From assembly GCF_020405225.1 (NCBI RefSeq), contig NZ_CP084472.1:496001-560000 (forward strand): DNA of 64,000 nucleotides, given 5' to 3'. Below are positions 1-8,737 of the stretch, piece by piece (position 1 is the first letter of the stretch; each line of letters starts with the position of its first letter). Position numbers and translations under genes: made by a program. The stretch is from Natrinema sp. DC36 (GTDB lineage Archaea > Halobacteriota > Halobacteria > Halobacteriales > Natrialbaceae). The notes beneath the pieces were generated by a model. The model was not told where the DNA came from. It worked only from the letters and a program-made list of their open reading frames with translations, and did no database searches.

Positions 1-183
1 ATCAACGGCGCCGGCGAGTTCGACGACGCCACGCTGCTCGGCCGCTCGAGCGTCTACGATCCCTGGGGCGTCTCGCTGGCCTCGAGCGGCGACGAGCCGG
101 CGCTGGTCACGACGGATATCGACCCCGGAACGGTCGGGAGGGTCCGAGCGGAGTTCCCGGCGCTGCGGGATCGGCGGCTGTGA
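1..183 (+). CDS. Carbon-nitrogen hydrolase (nitrilase family), C-terminal fragment
   Basis: The window opens inside this gene; 60 residues plus a TGA stop remain. The stretch with GRSSVYDPWG followed by a closing beta-strand and short helix matches the end of nitrilase/omega-amidase family hydrolases, which cleave C-N bonds of amides and nitriles. The catalytic Glu-Lys-Cys residues lie upstream of the window, so the substrate cannot be judged. The last codons fall within the first unit of a 24-bp tandem repeat (167-238) that runs past the stop, so the C-terminus may have been shaped by repeat expansion. Confidence 0.75.
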   Translation: MNGAGEFDDATLLGRSSVYDPWGVSLASSGDEPALVTTDIDPGTVGRVRAEFPALRDRRL

Positions 184-238
184 CTGCTGTGTGATCGGTA
201 GCTGTAACTGTTCCGTGATCAGCGGCTGTGAGCGCTGG
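167..238. repeat. 24-bp tandem repeat, three imperfect copies
   Basis: Units at 167-190, 191-214 and 215-238 share the core GATCGGCGGCTGT with a few substitutions per copy. The first unit contains the last codons and stop of the nitrilase gene. The unit length is a multiple of three. Confidence 0.7.
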
Positions 239-544
239 AGGACTCCCACCCGTGACCGCTTTGACAGCACGGACACCACGGGCACCGACCGCTGACTTTT
301 TATTTCATCAGGTCATTCGTTTGGATGCCGGTACAGGCGCTTTTCACGTCTACCCGGCATAGCGCGTCGCTCCGGCCCGTCGCACGCTCGGTTTCCCGCG
401 GGAACCGAGCGACCACGTCCGCACCCGCCTCGTCCCACCTTTCGCCTCCCACCTTCCATCTCAGTTTCGTGCCCGTTCGCTCGAGGGAGAGTCAGTTCGA
501 CCGACGTGAGCCCTTTCGCAGAACCTGAATACAGCGCACAGTTT
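239..544. other. Intergenic region without recognised gene
   Basis: About 300 bases between the tandem repeat and the insertion-sequence remnant. Short open frames here (for example 325-528 on the plus strand) have Arg/Ser/Pro-rich translations and no family resemblance. A T-rich stretch near 297-306 could act as a terminator or promoter element. Nothing else is supported. Confidence 0.5.
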
Positions 545-548
545 ACGG

Positions 549-592
549 AAAATCAGGGGGAAAGCCCGCCCTGTAGGGCGGGGAGGATGTCA
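549..592. mobile_element. IS200/IS605 (IS1341-type) right-end remnant
   Basis: A perfect 7-bp stem CCCGCCC/GGGCGGG (565-571 and 576-582, loop TGTA) is followed directly by GGAGGATGTCAA. From memory, this GC hairpin plus GGAGGATGTCA tail is what ends many archaeal TnpB-encoding IS1341/IS605 elements. No tnpB reading frame is present nearby, so only the end remains. The tail overlaps the stop codon of the convergent nucleotidylyltransferase gene. Alternatively the hairpin is simply that gene's terminator. Confidence 0.5.
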
Positions 593-1777
593 ACGGTCTC
601 GCTCGATGGTTTCGCCGGACCTCGTGGTCGCTCCGGTCTCGAGTTTCAGTCCGGGTGTGAGACTCGTGTTGATCCCGGTTTTGACCTCGTCGCCGGCGAC
701 GACGCCGAACTTCCGTCGGTTCGTCGAGACGCGATCGCCTTTGACCGTAAACCGAATGTCTGCGTCGTCGTGGCGGAGGTTCGCCACGTTCGTCCCCGCT
801 CCGAAATTGACGTCGCGGCCGAGGACGCTGTCGCCGACGTAAGAGAGGTGACTGACTGACGTTCCGCGGGAAACGACGCTGTTTTTGATCTCGACCGAAT
901 GGCCAATTTCGGCGTCCGGGCCGACTAAGGTCGCGCCGCGGACGTATGCGTTTGGTCCGATCTCAGCGCCCTCGCGGATCAGTGCCGGCCCCTCGATCAC
1001 GACGCCGGGTTCGATCGTCGCGCCGTCTTCGACGACGACCGCTCCCTCGAGCCGTGCATCCTCGCTCACATCGCCGTCGATCCGGCGCTCCATCTCCGCG
1101 AGTTTCCACTCGTTGGCCTCGAGCAGCTCCCAGGGTCGGCCGACGTCGAGCCACCGCTCGAGGGTGATCGGCGTTACGTCGTACTCGTCGATCACCCGCG
1201 CGACGACGTCGGTGATCTCGTGTTCGCCGCGCTCGCTCGCGGGGACCTCGAGCCACTCACGGGCTTCGGCGGGGAAGGCGTAGGCCCCGGCGTTGGCGAG
1301 GTTCGTCGGCGGATCGGCGGGCTTTTCGACGATCTCCGTTATCAGGCCGTCCTCGCCGTCGGTACTGAGGACGCCGTAATTGCTCGGTTCGTCGACCTCG
1401 ATCGCGCACACGGCCGGGCAGGCGTCGAACAACCGGTCGATCGCGGCCTGATCGTAGAGATTGTCGCCGTTGAGCACGGCGAAGGGACCCTCGATATGGT
1501 CTCGAGCGGCGTTGACCGCGTCGGCGGTCCCCGCCTGTTCTTCCTGAACGGCGTAGGAAACGGGGACGCCGCGGTACTCGGTACCGAAGTGAGTCCGAAC
1601 CGTTTCGGCTTCGTAGCCGATTACGAGGACGATTTCGTCGGCTCCGGCGTCGACTGCCGCGTCGACGGTGTGGGCCGCGAGCGGTCGATCGGCGACCGGT
1701 AGCATGGGTTTCGGAACCGATTCTGACAACGGTCGCATCCGCGTCCCTTGACCCGCCGCGAGAACGACTGCCTTCAT
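590..1777 (-). CDS. glmU: GlmU-like sugar nucleotidylyltransferase with left-handed beta-helix
   Basis: This 395-residue protein begins with the nucleotidyltransferase signature LAAGQGTRMRP...KPMLP (residues about 7-25). It ends in a hexapeptide-repeat beta-helix (about 240-380), the layout of archaeal bifunctional UDP-GlcNAc diphosphorylase / glucosamine-1-phosphate acetyltransferase and of related glucose-1-phosphate thymidylyltransferases. It would activate a sugar-1-phosphate with UTP or dTTP for glycan synthesis; sequence alone does not fix the sugar. The ATG has a clear ribosome-binding site, GGGAGGAG, a few bases upstream, unusual among the mostly leaderless genes here. Its stop lies inside the insertion-sequence end at 549-592. 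Confidence 0.85.
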   Translation of the reverse strand: MKAVVLAAGQGTRMRPLSESVPKPMLPVADRPLAAHTVDAAVDAGADEIVLVIGYEAETVRTHFGTEYRGVPVSYAVQEEQAGTADAVNAARDHIEGPFAVLNGDNLYDQAAIDRLFDACPAVCAIEVDEPSNYGVLSTDGEDGLITEIVEKPADPPTNLANAGAYAFPAEAREWLEVPASERGEHEITDVVARVIDEYDVTPITLERWLDVGRPWELLEANEWKLAEMERRIDGDVSEDARLEGAVVVEDGATIEPGVVIEGPALIREGAEIGPNAYVRGATLVGPDAEIGHSVEIKNSVVSRGTSVSHLSYVGDSVLGRDVNFGAGTNVANLRHDDADIRFTVKGDRVSTNRRKFGVVAGDEVKTGINTSLTPGLKLETGATTRSGETIERDR

Positions 1778-1910
1778 GTACTCCTCCCTTCCACGAATCC
1801 CCGGATAAGCGATTCGTTCGGAGGTAGAAAATGAAAGTGGAGTGGTTCGTTGCTACTGGTGGGGAAGCGAGCGACGTATCGGTGCGGCGCTGACAGTTCG
1901 CCGACTGTTA

Positions 1911-3536
1911 TCAGTCCTCAGTCGTCTTGATATCGGCCGACAACCCCTGTGCCATCTCGATCTCTCTGGAGTTGTTCATCGTCCACGCCGTCCGCTCGGT
2001 GACGGCTTCGATGGCCTCGCGGGCGCTCGGGTAGCCGTTACCGGACTTCTTGACGCCGCCGAAGGGAAGCTGGACCTCCGCGCCGATACACGGCAGGTTC
2101 GCGTACGCGAGCCCGATTTCGGCGCGGTCTCGGAAGTAGTTGAGCTGGCGGTAGTCCTCCGAAATGATCGCGCCCGCCAGTCCGTAGGGGGTGTCGTTGT
2201 GAATCTCGACTGCGTCCTCGATATCGCCCGAGTACTCGATGAGGGCGACGTGGGGGCCGAAACACTCCTCGTTCAGACAGCGCAGGTCGGACTCGTAGTC
2301 GATCTCGTAGACGAACGGGCCGACCCAGTGGCCGTTCGCGTAGCTAGCGCGACGCTCACCATCGGCGGCAGTGGCCGCCCCGTCTTCGGAGCCGTCCGGA
2401 ATCTCCTCGTCCGCGAGTTCGAATCGATCGACGAGGACGTTCGCACCCTCCTCGCGGGCGAGGTCGTTGTGCCGGCGGATCTTCTCGACGTGGTCGGCCT
2501 CGATCGCCGGTCCCATGAACGTGTCTTCCGCGAGCGGATCGCCGACCGCGATGTCCTCGGCGATGTCGACGAATCGGGCTTTGAACTCGTCGTAGACATC
2601 CTCGTGAACGATCAGGCGCTCGCTCGAGACGCAGCGCTGGCCGGTCGTCTTGAAACTCGACATGATCGCGGCGTGGACGGCGATGTCGAGATCCGCCTCC
2701 TCGGTGATGACGATTCCGTTCTTGCCGCCCATCTCGCAGGCCGCGAGTTTGCCGGGTTCGCCGCCGACTTTGCCGGCGATCTCGTGGCCGACCTCGGCGG
2801 AACCGGTGAAGAGGACGGTATCGACGCGCTCGTCGTCCGCGATCGCCGCGCCGGCGTCGCCGAAGCCCTGGACCATGTTGAAGACGCCGTCGGGGATCCC
2901 GCTCTCCTCGAACATTTCGGCGATGATCTGCCCGCACCACGGGGTCTGCTCGGCGGGCTTCCAGACGACGGTGTTGCCCTCGACCAGGGCGATGGCCATG
3001 TGCCAGAACGGGATCGCGACCGGGAAGTTCCACGGCGTGATGCAGCCGACGACGCCGCGCGGCTTCCGGCGCATGTAGGCGTCCTTGCTGCCGATCTCGC
3101 TCGGGACGACGTCCCCGTGCGGGTGGCGCGCGTTGCCCGCCGCCCACTCGACCATGTGCCAGGCCTCGGTGACGTCGGCTTTTCCCTCCGAGATTTCCTT
3201 GCCGCACTCCTTCGAGACGATTTCCCCCAACTCGTCGTGGCGGTCCCGAAGTTCGTGGTAGATGTCCCAGAGATACTCCGCGCGGTCGATGTAGGACAGG
3301 GAGCGCCACGCTTCGGCGGCCGATTCGGCGGCCGCGAGGGCCGCATCGACGTCGGCCGCCGTCCCGCGCTGGAAGGTCGCCAGCGGCTTCCCGGTCGCGG
3401 GGTTCTCGCTCTCGAACGTCCGTTCGCCGTCGGACTCTGTCCGATCGCTCGCGGGGCCCTGTTCCGCGCCGTTCCCGTCGGTCCACTCGCCGCCGATGTA
3501 GTGGCCGCGTCCCCGTTCGGTGCGTTGCTGGCTCAT
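1911..3536 (-). CDS. NAD(P)-dependent aldehyde dehydrogenase
   Basis: A 541-residue member of the aldehyde dehydrogenase superfamily, oxidising an aldehyde to the acid in the cytoplasm. Visible motifs are the cofactor-binding TPWNFP and FTGS regions, the general-base Glu in ACEMGGKNG, and the nucleophile Cys in TTGQRCVSSE. A haloarchaeal insertion rich in acidic residues sits near residues 380-410. I chose the ATG giving MSQQRTERGRG; an ATG seven codons upstream (3557) is possible. The gene stands alone between oppositely oriented genes, so its substrate is not indicated by context. Confidence 0.88.
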   Translation of the reverse strand: MSQQRTERGRGHYIGGEWTDGNGAEQGPASDRTESDGERTFESENPATGKPLATFQRGTAADVDAALAAAESAAEAWRSLSYIDRAEYLWDIYHELRDRHDELGEIVSKECGKEISEGKADVTEAWHMVEWAAGNARHPHGDVVPSEIGSKDAYMRRKPRGVVGCITPWNFPVAIPFWHMAIALVEGNTVVWKPAEQTPWCGQIIAEMFEESGIPDGVFNMVQGFGDAGAAIADDERVDTVLFTGSAEVGHEIAGKVGGEPGKLAACEMGGKNGIVITEEADLDIAVHAAIMSSFKTTGQRCVSSERLIVHEDVYDEFKARFVDIAEDIAVGDPLAEDTFMGPAIEADHVEKIRRHNDLAREEGANVLVDRFELADEEIPDGSEDGAATAADGERRASYANGHWVGPFVYEIDYESDLRCLNEECFGPHVALIEYSGDIEDAVEIHNDTPYGLAGAIISEDYRQLNYFRDRAEIGLAYANLPCIGAEVQLPFGGVKKSGNGYPSAREAIEAVTERTAWTMNNSREIEMAQGLSADIKTTED

Positions 3537-3847
3537 ACGAGAGAGAACGGCGGGCATCGTGAAAATCCTGATGGTGGTTCACATATCGCGAATGGACTGG
3601 AGCATTCGGCACCCGAAACGCCGCTGTTCGTTCACTCGAGTCCATCCGTGGTAGACGCGTGAACACCGACGGCGCTCCGGCGTTCGACCCACCGTGCCAG
3701 TCGGTCGATAGCTGACGAAGAGAGCTGATTGAGCCACACGAAGCCCTGAACTGGCCAATAACGTGTAAATTCCAGTCGGCGAATTTCCCGACAGGTGCAG
3801 GCACGCACGTTTTGCTCGAAAGGCCGCTACCTTCGAGTGAGTAACAA

Positions 3848-4282
3848 ATGAGTGACACACCGAACACCGAAACCGGCCGCGATACCCGGACCGATTACAA
3901 CTCACTGAATACGGACGCGATGCAGTGGCTGAGCGCCCTCGTCGCGCTGCTCGGGCTCTACCTCGTCGCCTCCCCATTCCTCTTCGAGGCCACGGACGCG
4001 GCGATCTGGAACGACACCCTCGTCGGAACGGCGATTTTCCTCGCCGCGGGCTACAACTTCGTCCGCCTCTCGAGGGATCGATTGGCGAGCGTCGGCGTCG
4101 CATCGCTCGCGGTCCTGCTCGGGCTGTGGGCACTCGTCTCGCCCTCGTTCATCGAGATGGGAAGCAACGAGCTCGCGACCGGGACCGCGATCACCGGCCT
4201 GCTCGTCGCCGCCCTCTCGGCCTACAACGCCTACGCCAACAACAAGGCCGACACGCCAGAACAGACGCGAGCCCGCGCCTGA
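3848..4282 (+). CDS. SPW-repeat membrane protein
   Basis: A 144-residue protein with an acidic, polar N-terminus of about 28 residues followed by four hydrophobic helices. Two similar halves contain the S-P-(F/S) signature (LYLVASPFLFE and LWALVSPSFIE), typical of the SPW-repeat family (two repeats of two membrane helices). The biochemical role of the family is unknown. It is monocistronic; a dispersed repeat follows it. Confidence 0.8.
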   Translation: MSDTPNTETGRDTRTDYNSLNTDAMQWLSALVALLGLYLVASPFLFEATDAAIWNDTLVGTAIFLAAGYNFVRLSRDRLASVGVASLAVLLGLWALVSPSFIEMGSNELATGTAITGLLVAALSAYNAYANNKADTPEQTRARA

Positions 4283-4407
4283 ATTCGAACGACGCTTTTT
4301 CGCGTTCGGTCGGGAGAACGCTCGAGGACCGATAGCCTACAACTCTCGTTTTTCAAGACGGCCGGATGCAGTAAGGAGAGAGATTTGAGATCACTTCGGA
4401 TCGATCA

Positions 4408-4552
4408 ACCGGCGTGCGGTGGCGCGCGCTGTGCCGCGGTGAATGCCAATGAAGCGCGGCGAAACGTCGTGCGAGGGATGAGCGAACGCTAGTGAGCGAA
4501 TCGGCTGGGGAGGGCGTGGCGATTCCCTGTTGCCACGATAGCAGAATGCGTC
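4408..4552. repeat. Dispersed intergenic repeat, copy A
   Basis: The left part matches copy B near 60664 (TGCGGTGGCGCGCGCTG). The right 50 bases (4498-4547 region, GGCTGGGGAGGGCGTGGCGA and on to TTGCCACGATAGCAG) match copy B at roughly nine of ten positions. The interior differs. The right part can fold as a GTGGC/GCCAC hairpin. A block ATGAGCGAACG..AGTGAGCGA (4478-4499) recurs in the insert at 44156-44217. Short minus-strand frames over it encode a WQxGIATPS peptide in both copies, which I regard as spurious. Confidence 0.7.
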
Positions 4553-4600
4553 CGTTTCCTTCCAAGTCCCCTCGAACACCTGCTCCATAGCCACTCACAA

Positions 4601-5122
4601 TTATCGATCCTCGTCCTCGCCGCGGTCTTTCGTAACCGTCCGGTCTCCCTCCGGCGGGGCCTCCTCGGTATCCGGATGCCGCTCGTCGCCCGCTTCCGTC
4701 ATTCCCTCGGTCGACGGCTCGAGGCCCTGTCCCGTCCGACCCTCCTCGCTCGAGGCCGGCTCGTCGGGCGCACCCGGTTGCGAACCCAGCGTCCGCTGCT
4801 CGTCGCTATCGTCTCGCCCCTCGGTACGCTCGTTGCGCTCGATGACCGGGTCGGTACCTTCCCCGGCCGGTTCCGCCGGCGACGAGCGCTCGTCCTCGAG
4901 CCGGATCGCGGTCTCGGTGATCTCGCTAACGGCGCTCTCGTCCATCGGAACGATCTCCTCGTCGGTCTCCCACTCGAGGATCGCCCGGATCGTCCCCGTC
5001 GCCCCTTCGTTCGCGTCGACGTAGGCCGTTTCGGCCTCGGTCATCCGAACGGTTCCCAGCAGGTCGCCGCCGGCGGTTTCGACCCGCTTGCCGACGTCGT
5101 CGTCGGTGAACGTCGCGCACAT
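4601..5122 (-). CDS. PRC-barrel-like haloarchaeal protein with acidic tail
   Basis: A 173-residue protein. The first 75 residues (CATFTDDDVGKRVETAGGDLLGTVRM) form an all-beta segment resembling the small PRC-barrel-like domains of haloarchaea. The remaining 100 residues are low-complexity, rich in Glu, Gly, Pro and Asp, and probably disordered. Function is unknown. It runs in the same direction as the kinase-like gene upstream with a 141-base gap, so co-transcription is possible. Confidence 0.75.
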   Translation of the reverse strand: MCATFTDDDVGKRVETAGGDLLGTVRMTEAETAYVDANEGATGTIRAILEWETDEEIVPMDESAVSEITETAIRLEDERSSPAEPAGEGTDPVIERNERTEGRDDSDEQRTLGSQPGAPDEPASSEEGRTGQGLEPSTEGMTEAGDERHPDTEEAPPEGDRTVTKDRGEDEDR

Positions 5123-5263
5123 GCGTCGGCGTAGCGCCAGGTTGCGAAAACTCGTGGTGCCTGCACTGGCCGGTCCGCCGGCGATGGGGCTCCAGTCCTC
5201 AGCGATCGGCGACGGCCGGATCCCGATCGCCGACGGTCTCGAAACGGACTCGAACGCGGGCCA

Positions 5264-6070
5264 CTACTCGCCGAGATCGGCCGCCTTCTCGAGTTCGCTG
5301 CGGAGCGTCGTCGAGTCGAACTCGTGGTCGGGGCGCAGGCGGACGAAATCGAGGAACTCCCGCGCCGAGAGCAGTCTCGCCGGGTCGTAGACCGTCGCGG
5401 CCGCGTCGACGGCGTCTCGGGAACCGATTCGGGGCTCGAGGACGGCCAGCGCGCAGGCCAGATCGTACGCGGTCGTTTCGTCAACGCGGTCCTCGTGGAC
5501 GCTGGTCGCATCGATGAAGTAGAACTCGCCGTCACAGAGCAGGATGTTTTCGGCCCGCAGATCGCCGTGGGCGAGCCCGTGCTCGTGGAGGGTGGCGAGC
5601 ATCGCGAACAGTTCGGGGGCTCGCTCGGTGACGACGTCGTCCGGGACGTCATCGAGCGACTCGAACTCGGGGAGATACTCGAGGACGAGCACGCCGAGCC
5701 CGTTGACCTCGAAGGCGTCGATCGGGCGAGGCGCGTTGACGCCGATCTCCTGCATGCGCTCGGTCGCATCGTACTCGTGTTCGACCATTTCGCGGGGGGT
5801 GTCGAACCGGTCGAAAAAGCCCTCAGTCCCGGAGGAGAACGCGCCGACGTTCCGACCGGTCGTCAACACCGCGTGGACCAGCGCGTTCTGCCGGGAGACG
5901 ATCTTGACGAACCACTCGTCGTCGATAACGCACGGGGTCGAGAGCCAGTTGTCGGCCTCGAGGAACTCCACGCGGACGCACTCGCGGTCGTAGCGGTCCG
6001 CCAGCGTCCGGACGACGCGCTCGATGCGGCTCCACTCGACGGTCCCTCGTGCGAGCCGGCGGATGTCCAT
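5264..6070 (-). CDS. RIO/Bud32-like protein kinase
   Basis: A 268-residue kinase-fold protein. The catalytic-loop motif HGDLRAENILL lies near residue 170 and the metal-binding segment FIDATSVHED shortly after, so IDA replaces the canonical DFG, as in RIO and Bud32 kinases. An ATP-anchoring Lys is plausible in WFVKIVS near residue 75. A glycine-rich loop is not obvious, again like RIO-type enzymes. It probably phosphorylates a protein or small molecule in the cytoplasm; the target is unknown. It precedes the PRC-barrel-like gene and is divergent from the membrane-protein gene at 6290. Confidence 0.75.
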   Translation of the reverse strand: MDIRRLARGTVEWSRIERVVRTLADRYDRECVRVEFLEADNWLSTPCVIDDEWFVKIVSRQNALVHAVLTTGRNVGAFSSGTEGFFDRFDTPREMVEHEYDATERMQEIGVNAPRPIDAFEVNGLGVLVLEYLPEFESLDDVPDDVVTERAPELFAMLATLHEHGLAHGDLRAENILLCDGEFYFIDATSVHEDRVDETTAYDLACALAVLEPRIGSRDAVDAAATVYDPARLLSAREFLDFVRLRPDHEFDSTTLRSELEKAADLGE

Positions 6071-6289
6071 ACGTTTCAGTCAGGAGCGTCGGCGTTAAAT
6101 GCGTCCCGAACTGATATCGGTCGGACGTGTCCCGCGTTGGCGGTCGGCGTCCCATGCGCGGATTCCGGGCCTGTGTGGGAGTTCCGGGCCCGGAGCACGG
6201 ATTCCGAACTCGGAGCGCGATTCGACGCCGACGGCGCGACTATTGACAGAACAACAAGATTATCACTCGAGACAACCTATTCGAAGGCA

Positions 6290-7447
6290 ATGTTTGCGAT
6301 CGACGATCTAAGTGGCGCTATCGACGTGACTCGAGACTTCCTGACGCCAGTCCGTCCCTGGACGTGGCTCAAATTAGCGCTCATTGCCTTCTTCGTCGGT
6401 GGTACCGGATTCGGCGGATCGTCGTTCTCCGGTGGTTTCGGCGGCGGAACGCCGTCGGAGACGGGAACCGACCCGGTGACGAGCGTCGATTTCGCCGAGT
6501 GGGTGCCGATACTGATCGCAATCGGGGTGATTCTTCTCGTCGTCGGGCTCGGATTCCTCTTCCTGAGCTCGCTGTTCGAGTTCACGCTGCTCGAGTCGCT
6601 GCGTTCGGGCGAGGTGCACGTTCGTCGCTACACGTCGCGCAACGTCGGCCGCGGTGCCCGGCTCTTCGGATTCCGGGTTGCAGTCGGGCTGATCACGTTG
6701 CTTCTCCTCGGTGGTCCCCTCGCCGCGATCGTGCTGTCGACCTCGGAGGGGATCGCGTGGGGATTGATCGGCCTGCTAGCACTGTTCGCGATCCCGGTCG
6801 TGCTCGGCTTTGTCATCGTCGATCGGTTCACCACCGTCTTCGTCGCACCGACGATGCTCGAGCGAGATCTCGGCGTCCTCGCCGCCTGGAAACGGTTCTG
6901 GCCGACACTAACCAGCCACTGGACGGAGTACGTCGTCTACCTCCTGCTCGTCTGGGTGCTCCAGTTGGTCATCGGCTTCGCGACGATGATGCTCCTCTTC
7001 GTGCTGTTGATTCCGTTCCTGATTCTCCTCTTCATCCTCCTGTTTATCCCGTTCGTGAACCTGCTCATCCTGCTGTTCCTCCCGATTCTCATCCTGCTGT
7101 TCATCCTTCTCAGCGCACTGATTCAGGTGCCGATCGTCACGTATCTGCGATACTACGCGCTGTTGGTCCTCGGAGACACGGATGCAGAACTCGATCTGAT
7201 CCCGGAGCAGCGAGCGGCGGTCCGAGGCGACGGGTCGGACCGTACCGGCGGAGCGAGCGGTGGCTGGGACTCCGGTGGTGACGGTCCCGACGGGGACGGG
7301 CGCGGTTGGGACGACGAGTCCGATCCGTGGGGCTATGATCGGTCTCGAGACGACGGGCGGAACGATACGGACGACACCGACTCGCAGGACGACACCGGTT
7401 GGGACGACACCGACTCGAGCGAGTCGGACGACGACCGCGGCTGGTAA
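6290..7447 (+). CDS. Glycine-rich-loop multi-pass membrane protein (DUF7544-type)
   Basis: A 385-residue membrane protein beginning MFAIDDLSGAIDVTRDFLTP. It has about six hydrophobic segments, a glycine-rich loop (GGTGFGGSSFSGGFGGG, residues about 38-55), and a strikingly Leu/Ile/Phe-repetitive helix pair near residues 235-280. The last 90 residues are a hydrophilic Gly/Asp/Ser-rich tail. It resembles a haloarchaea-restricted family of unknown function. The start was chosen because the frame upstream overlaps the divergent kinase gene and has no coding character. Confidence 0.75.
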   Translation: MFAIDDLSGAIDVTRDFLTPVRPWTWLKLALIAFFVGGTGFGGSSFSGGFGGGTPSETGTDPVTSVDFAEWVPILIAIGVILLVVGLGFLFLSSLFEFTLLESLRSGEVHVRRYTSRNVGRGARLFGFRVAVGLITLLLLGGPLAAIVLSTSEGIAWGLIGLLALFAIPVVLGFVIVDRFTTVFVAPTMLERDLGVLAAWKRFWPTLTSHWTEYVVYLLLVWVLQLVIGFATMMLLFVLLIPFLILLFILLFIPFVNLLILLFLPILILLFILLSALIQVPIVTYLRYYALLVLGDTDAELDLIPEQRAAVRGDGSDRTGGASGGWDSGGDGPDGDGRGWDDESDPWGYDRSRDDGRNDTDDTDSQDDTGWDDTDSSESDDDRGW

Positions 7448-7505
7448 CGGTCGGCCCGTTCGCGGTCGGCGGTGCGTTTATTCCTCAGCCCGGCAAGTAT
7501 TGCGT

Positions 7506-8648
7506 ATGCCCGTCGAGCTACCCGACGAACACCGGATGATCCGGGAGACCGTCAGGGACTTCTGCGAAACCGAGGTCGAACCGATCGCCCAGGAAATCGA
7601 GGACGAACACCGGTTCCCCGCGGAAATCTTCGACCAGCTCGCCGACCTCGATATGATGGGCGTCCCGATCGACGAATCGTACGGCGGTCTCGGCGGCGAT
7701 ACGCTCATGTACGCGATCGTCGCCGAAGAGCTCGGCCGCGTCTCCGGCGCGATCGGGCTCTCCTACGTCGCCCACACCTCCCTCGCCTCGAAACCCATCG
7801 AACTGTTCGGAACGAGCGCACAGAAAGAGCGCTGGCTGCGCCCGCTCGCGGAGGGCGAGTACCTCGGCGGCTGGGCGCTGACCGAACCCGACAGCGGCTC
7901 CGACGCATCCGACATGGATACCCGAGCGAGGAAGGAGGGCGACGAGTGGGTACTCGACGGGACCAAACAGTTCATCACGAACGCCTCCGAGGCCGGCTCG
8001 ATCCTCGTCAAGGCGGTCACGGATCCCGACGCGGGCTACGACGGCATCTCGACGTTCATCGTCGATCCCCGCGAGGACGACGGTTTCGAGGTGACGACGA
8101 CCTGGGAGAAGATGGGGCTCAACGCCTCGCCGACCTGCGAGATCTCGCTCGAGGCCGTTCGGCTCCCCGACGACCGCCTGCTCGGCGAAGAGGGCGACGG
8201 CTGGGAACAGACCAAGAAGACCTTAGACGGCGGCCGCATCTCGATCGCCGCGCTCTCGACGGGGCTCGCACAGGGTGCCTACGAACACGCGAAGGCCTAC
8301 AGCAAAGAGCGCGAGCAGTTCGGTCAGCCGATCTGCGAGTTCGACGCGATTCGGGACACGATCGTCGATATGTACCGCAAGACCGAACGGGCGCGACTGC
8401 TCACCCGCCAGGCCGCCCGGAAATACGACCGGGGCGATCCGGTTACCAAGGAATCGGCCCTCGCGAAACTCGACGCCAGCGAGGCCGCCCGCGAGGTCGC
8501 TGAGGACGCCGTCCAGGTGCTCGGCGGCTACGGCTACACCACCGATTTCGCCCCCCAGCGGTTCTACCGCGACGCGAAGCTCATGGAGATCGGCGAGGGA
8601 ACCAGCGAAATTCAGCATCTGGTGATCGGTCGAGAACTCGGGCTCTGA
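7506..8648 (+). CDS. Acyl-CoA dehydrogenase
   Basis: A 380-residue FAD enzyme that introduces a trans-2,3 double bond into an acyl-CoA, passing electrons to electron-transfer flavoprotein. FAD/substrate-binding segments WALTEPDSGSDAS and the C-terminal YGYTTDFAPQRFYRDAKLMEIGEGTSE are present; the catalytic base is Glu364 by analogy with medium-chain enzymes. A TTTATT box about 26 nt upstream of the ATG fits a leaderless mRNA. A paralogue lies at 32037. Chain-length specificity cannot be told from sequence. Confidence 0.93.
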   Translation: MPVELPDEHRMIRETVRDFCETEVEPIAQEIEDEHRFPAEIFDQLADLDMMGVPIDESYGGLGGDTLMYAIVAEELGRVSGAIGLSYVAHTSLASKPIELFGTSAQKERWLRPLAEGEYLGGWALTEPDSGSDASDMDTRARKEGDEWVLDGTKQFITNASEAGSILVKAVTDPDAGYDGISTFIVDPREDDGFEVTTTWEKMGLNASPTCEISLEAVRLPDDRLLGEEGDGWEQTKKTLDGGRISIAALSTGLAQGAYEHAKAYSKEREQFGQPICEFDAIRDTIVDMYRKTERARLLTRQAARKYDRGDPVTKESALAKLDASEAAREVAEDAVQVLGGYGYTTDFAPQRFYRDAKLMEIGEGTSEIQHLVIGRELGL

Positions 8649-8737
8649 GGGGGACGCGATCAGCTAGTCACACGCGTCGCGGGTACCGGCCGACCGACCG
8701 TCTCGAGGCTGTATAGAAACTCTCGCTCGAGACGGCG

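Noticed and set aside
1842-3662. 606-codon plus-strand frame opposite the aldehyde dehydrogenase
   Set aside because: It is antisense to a clear enzyme; long antisense frames are expected in GC-rich haloarchaeal DNA, and the translation resembles no family.
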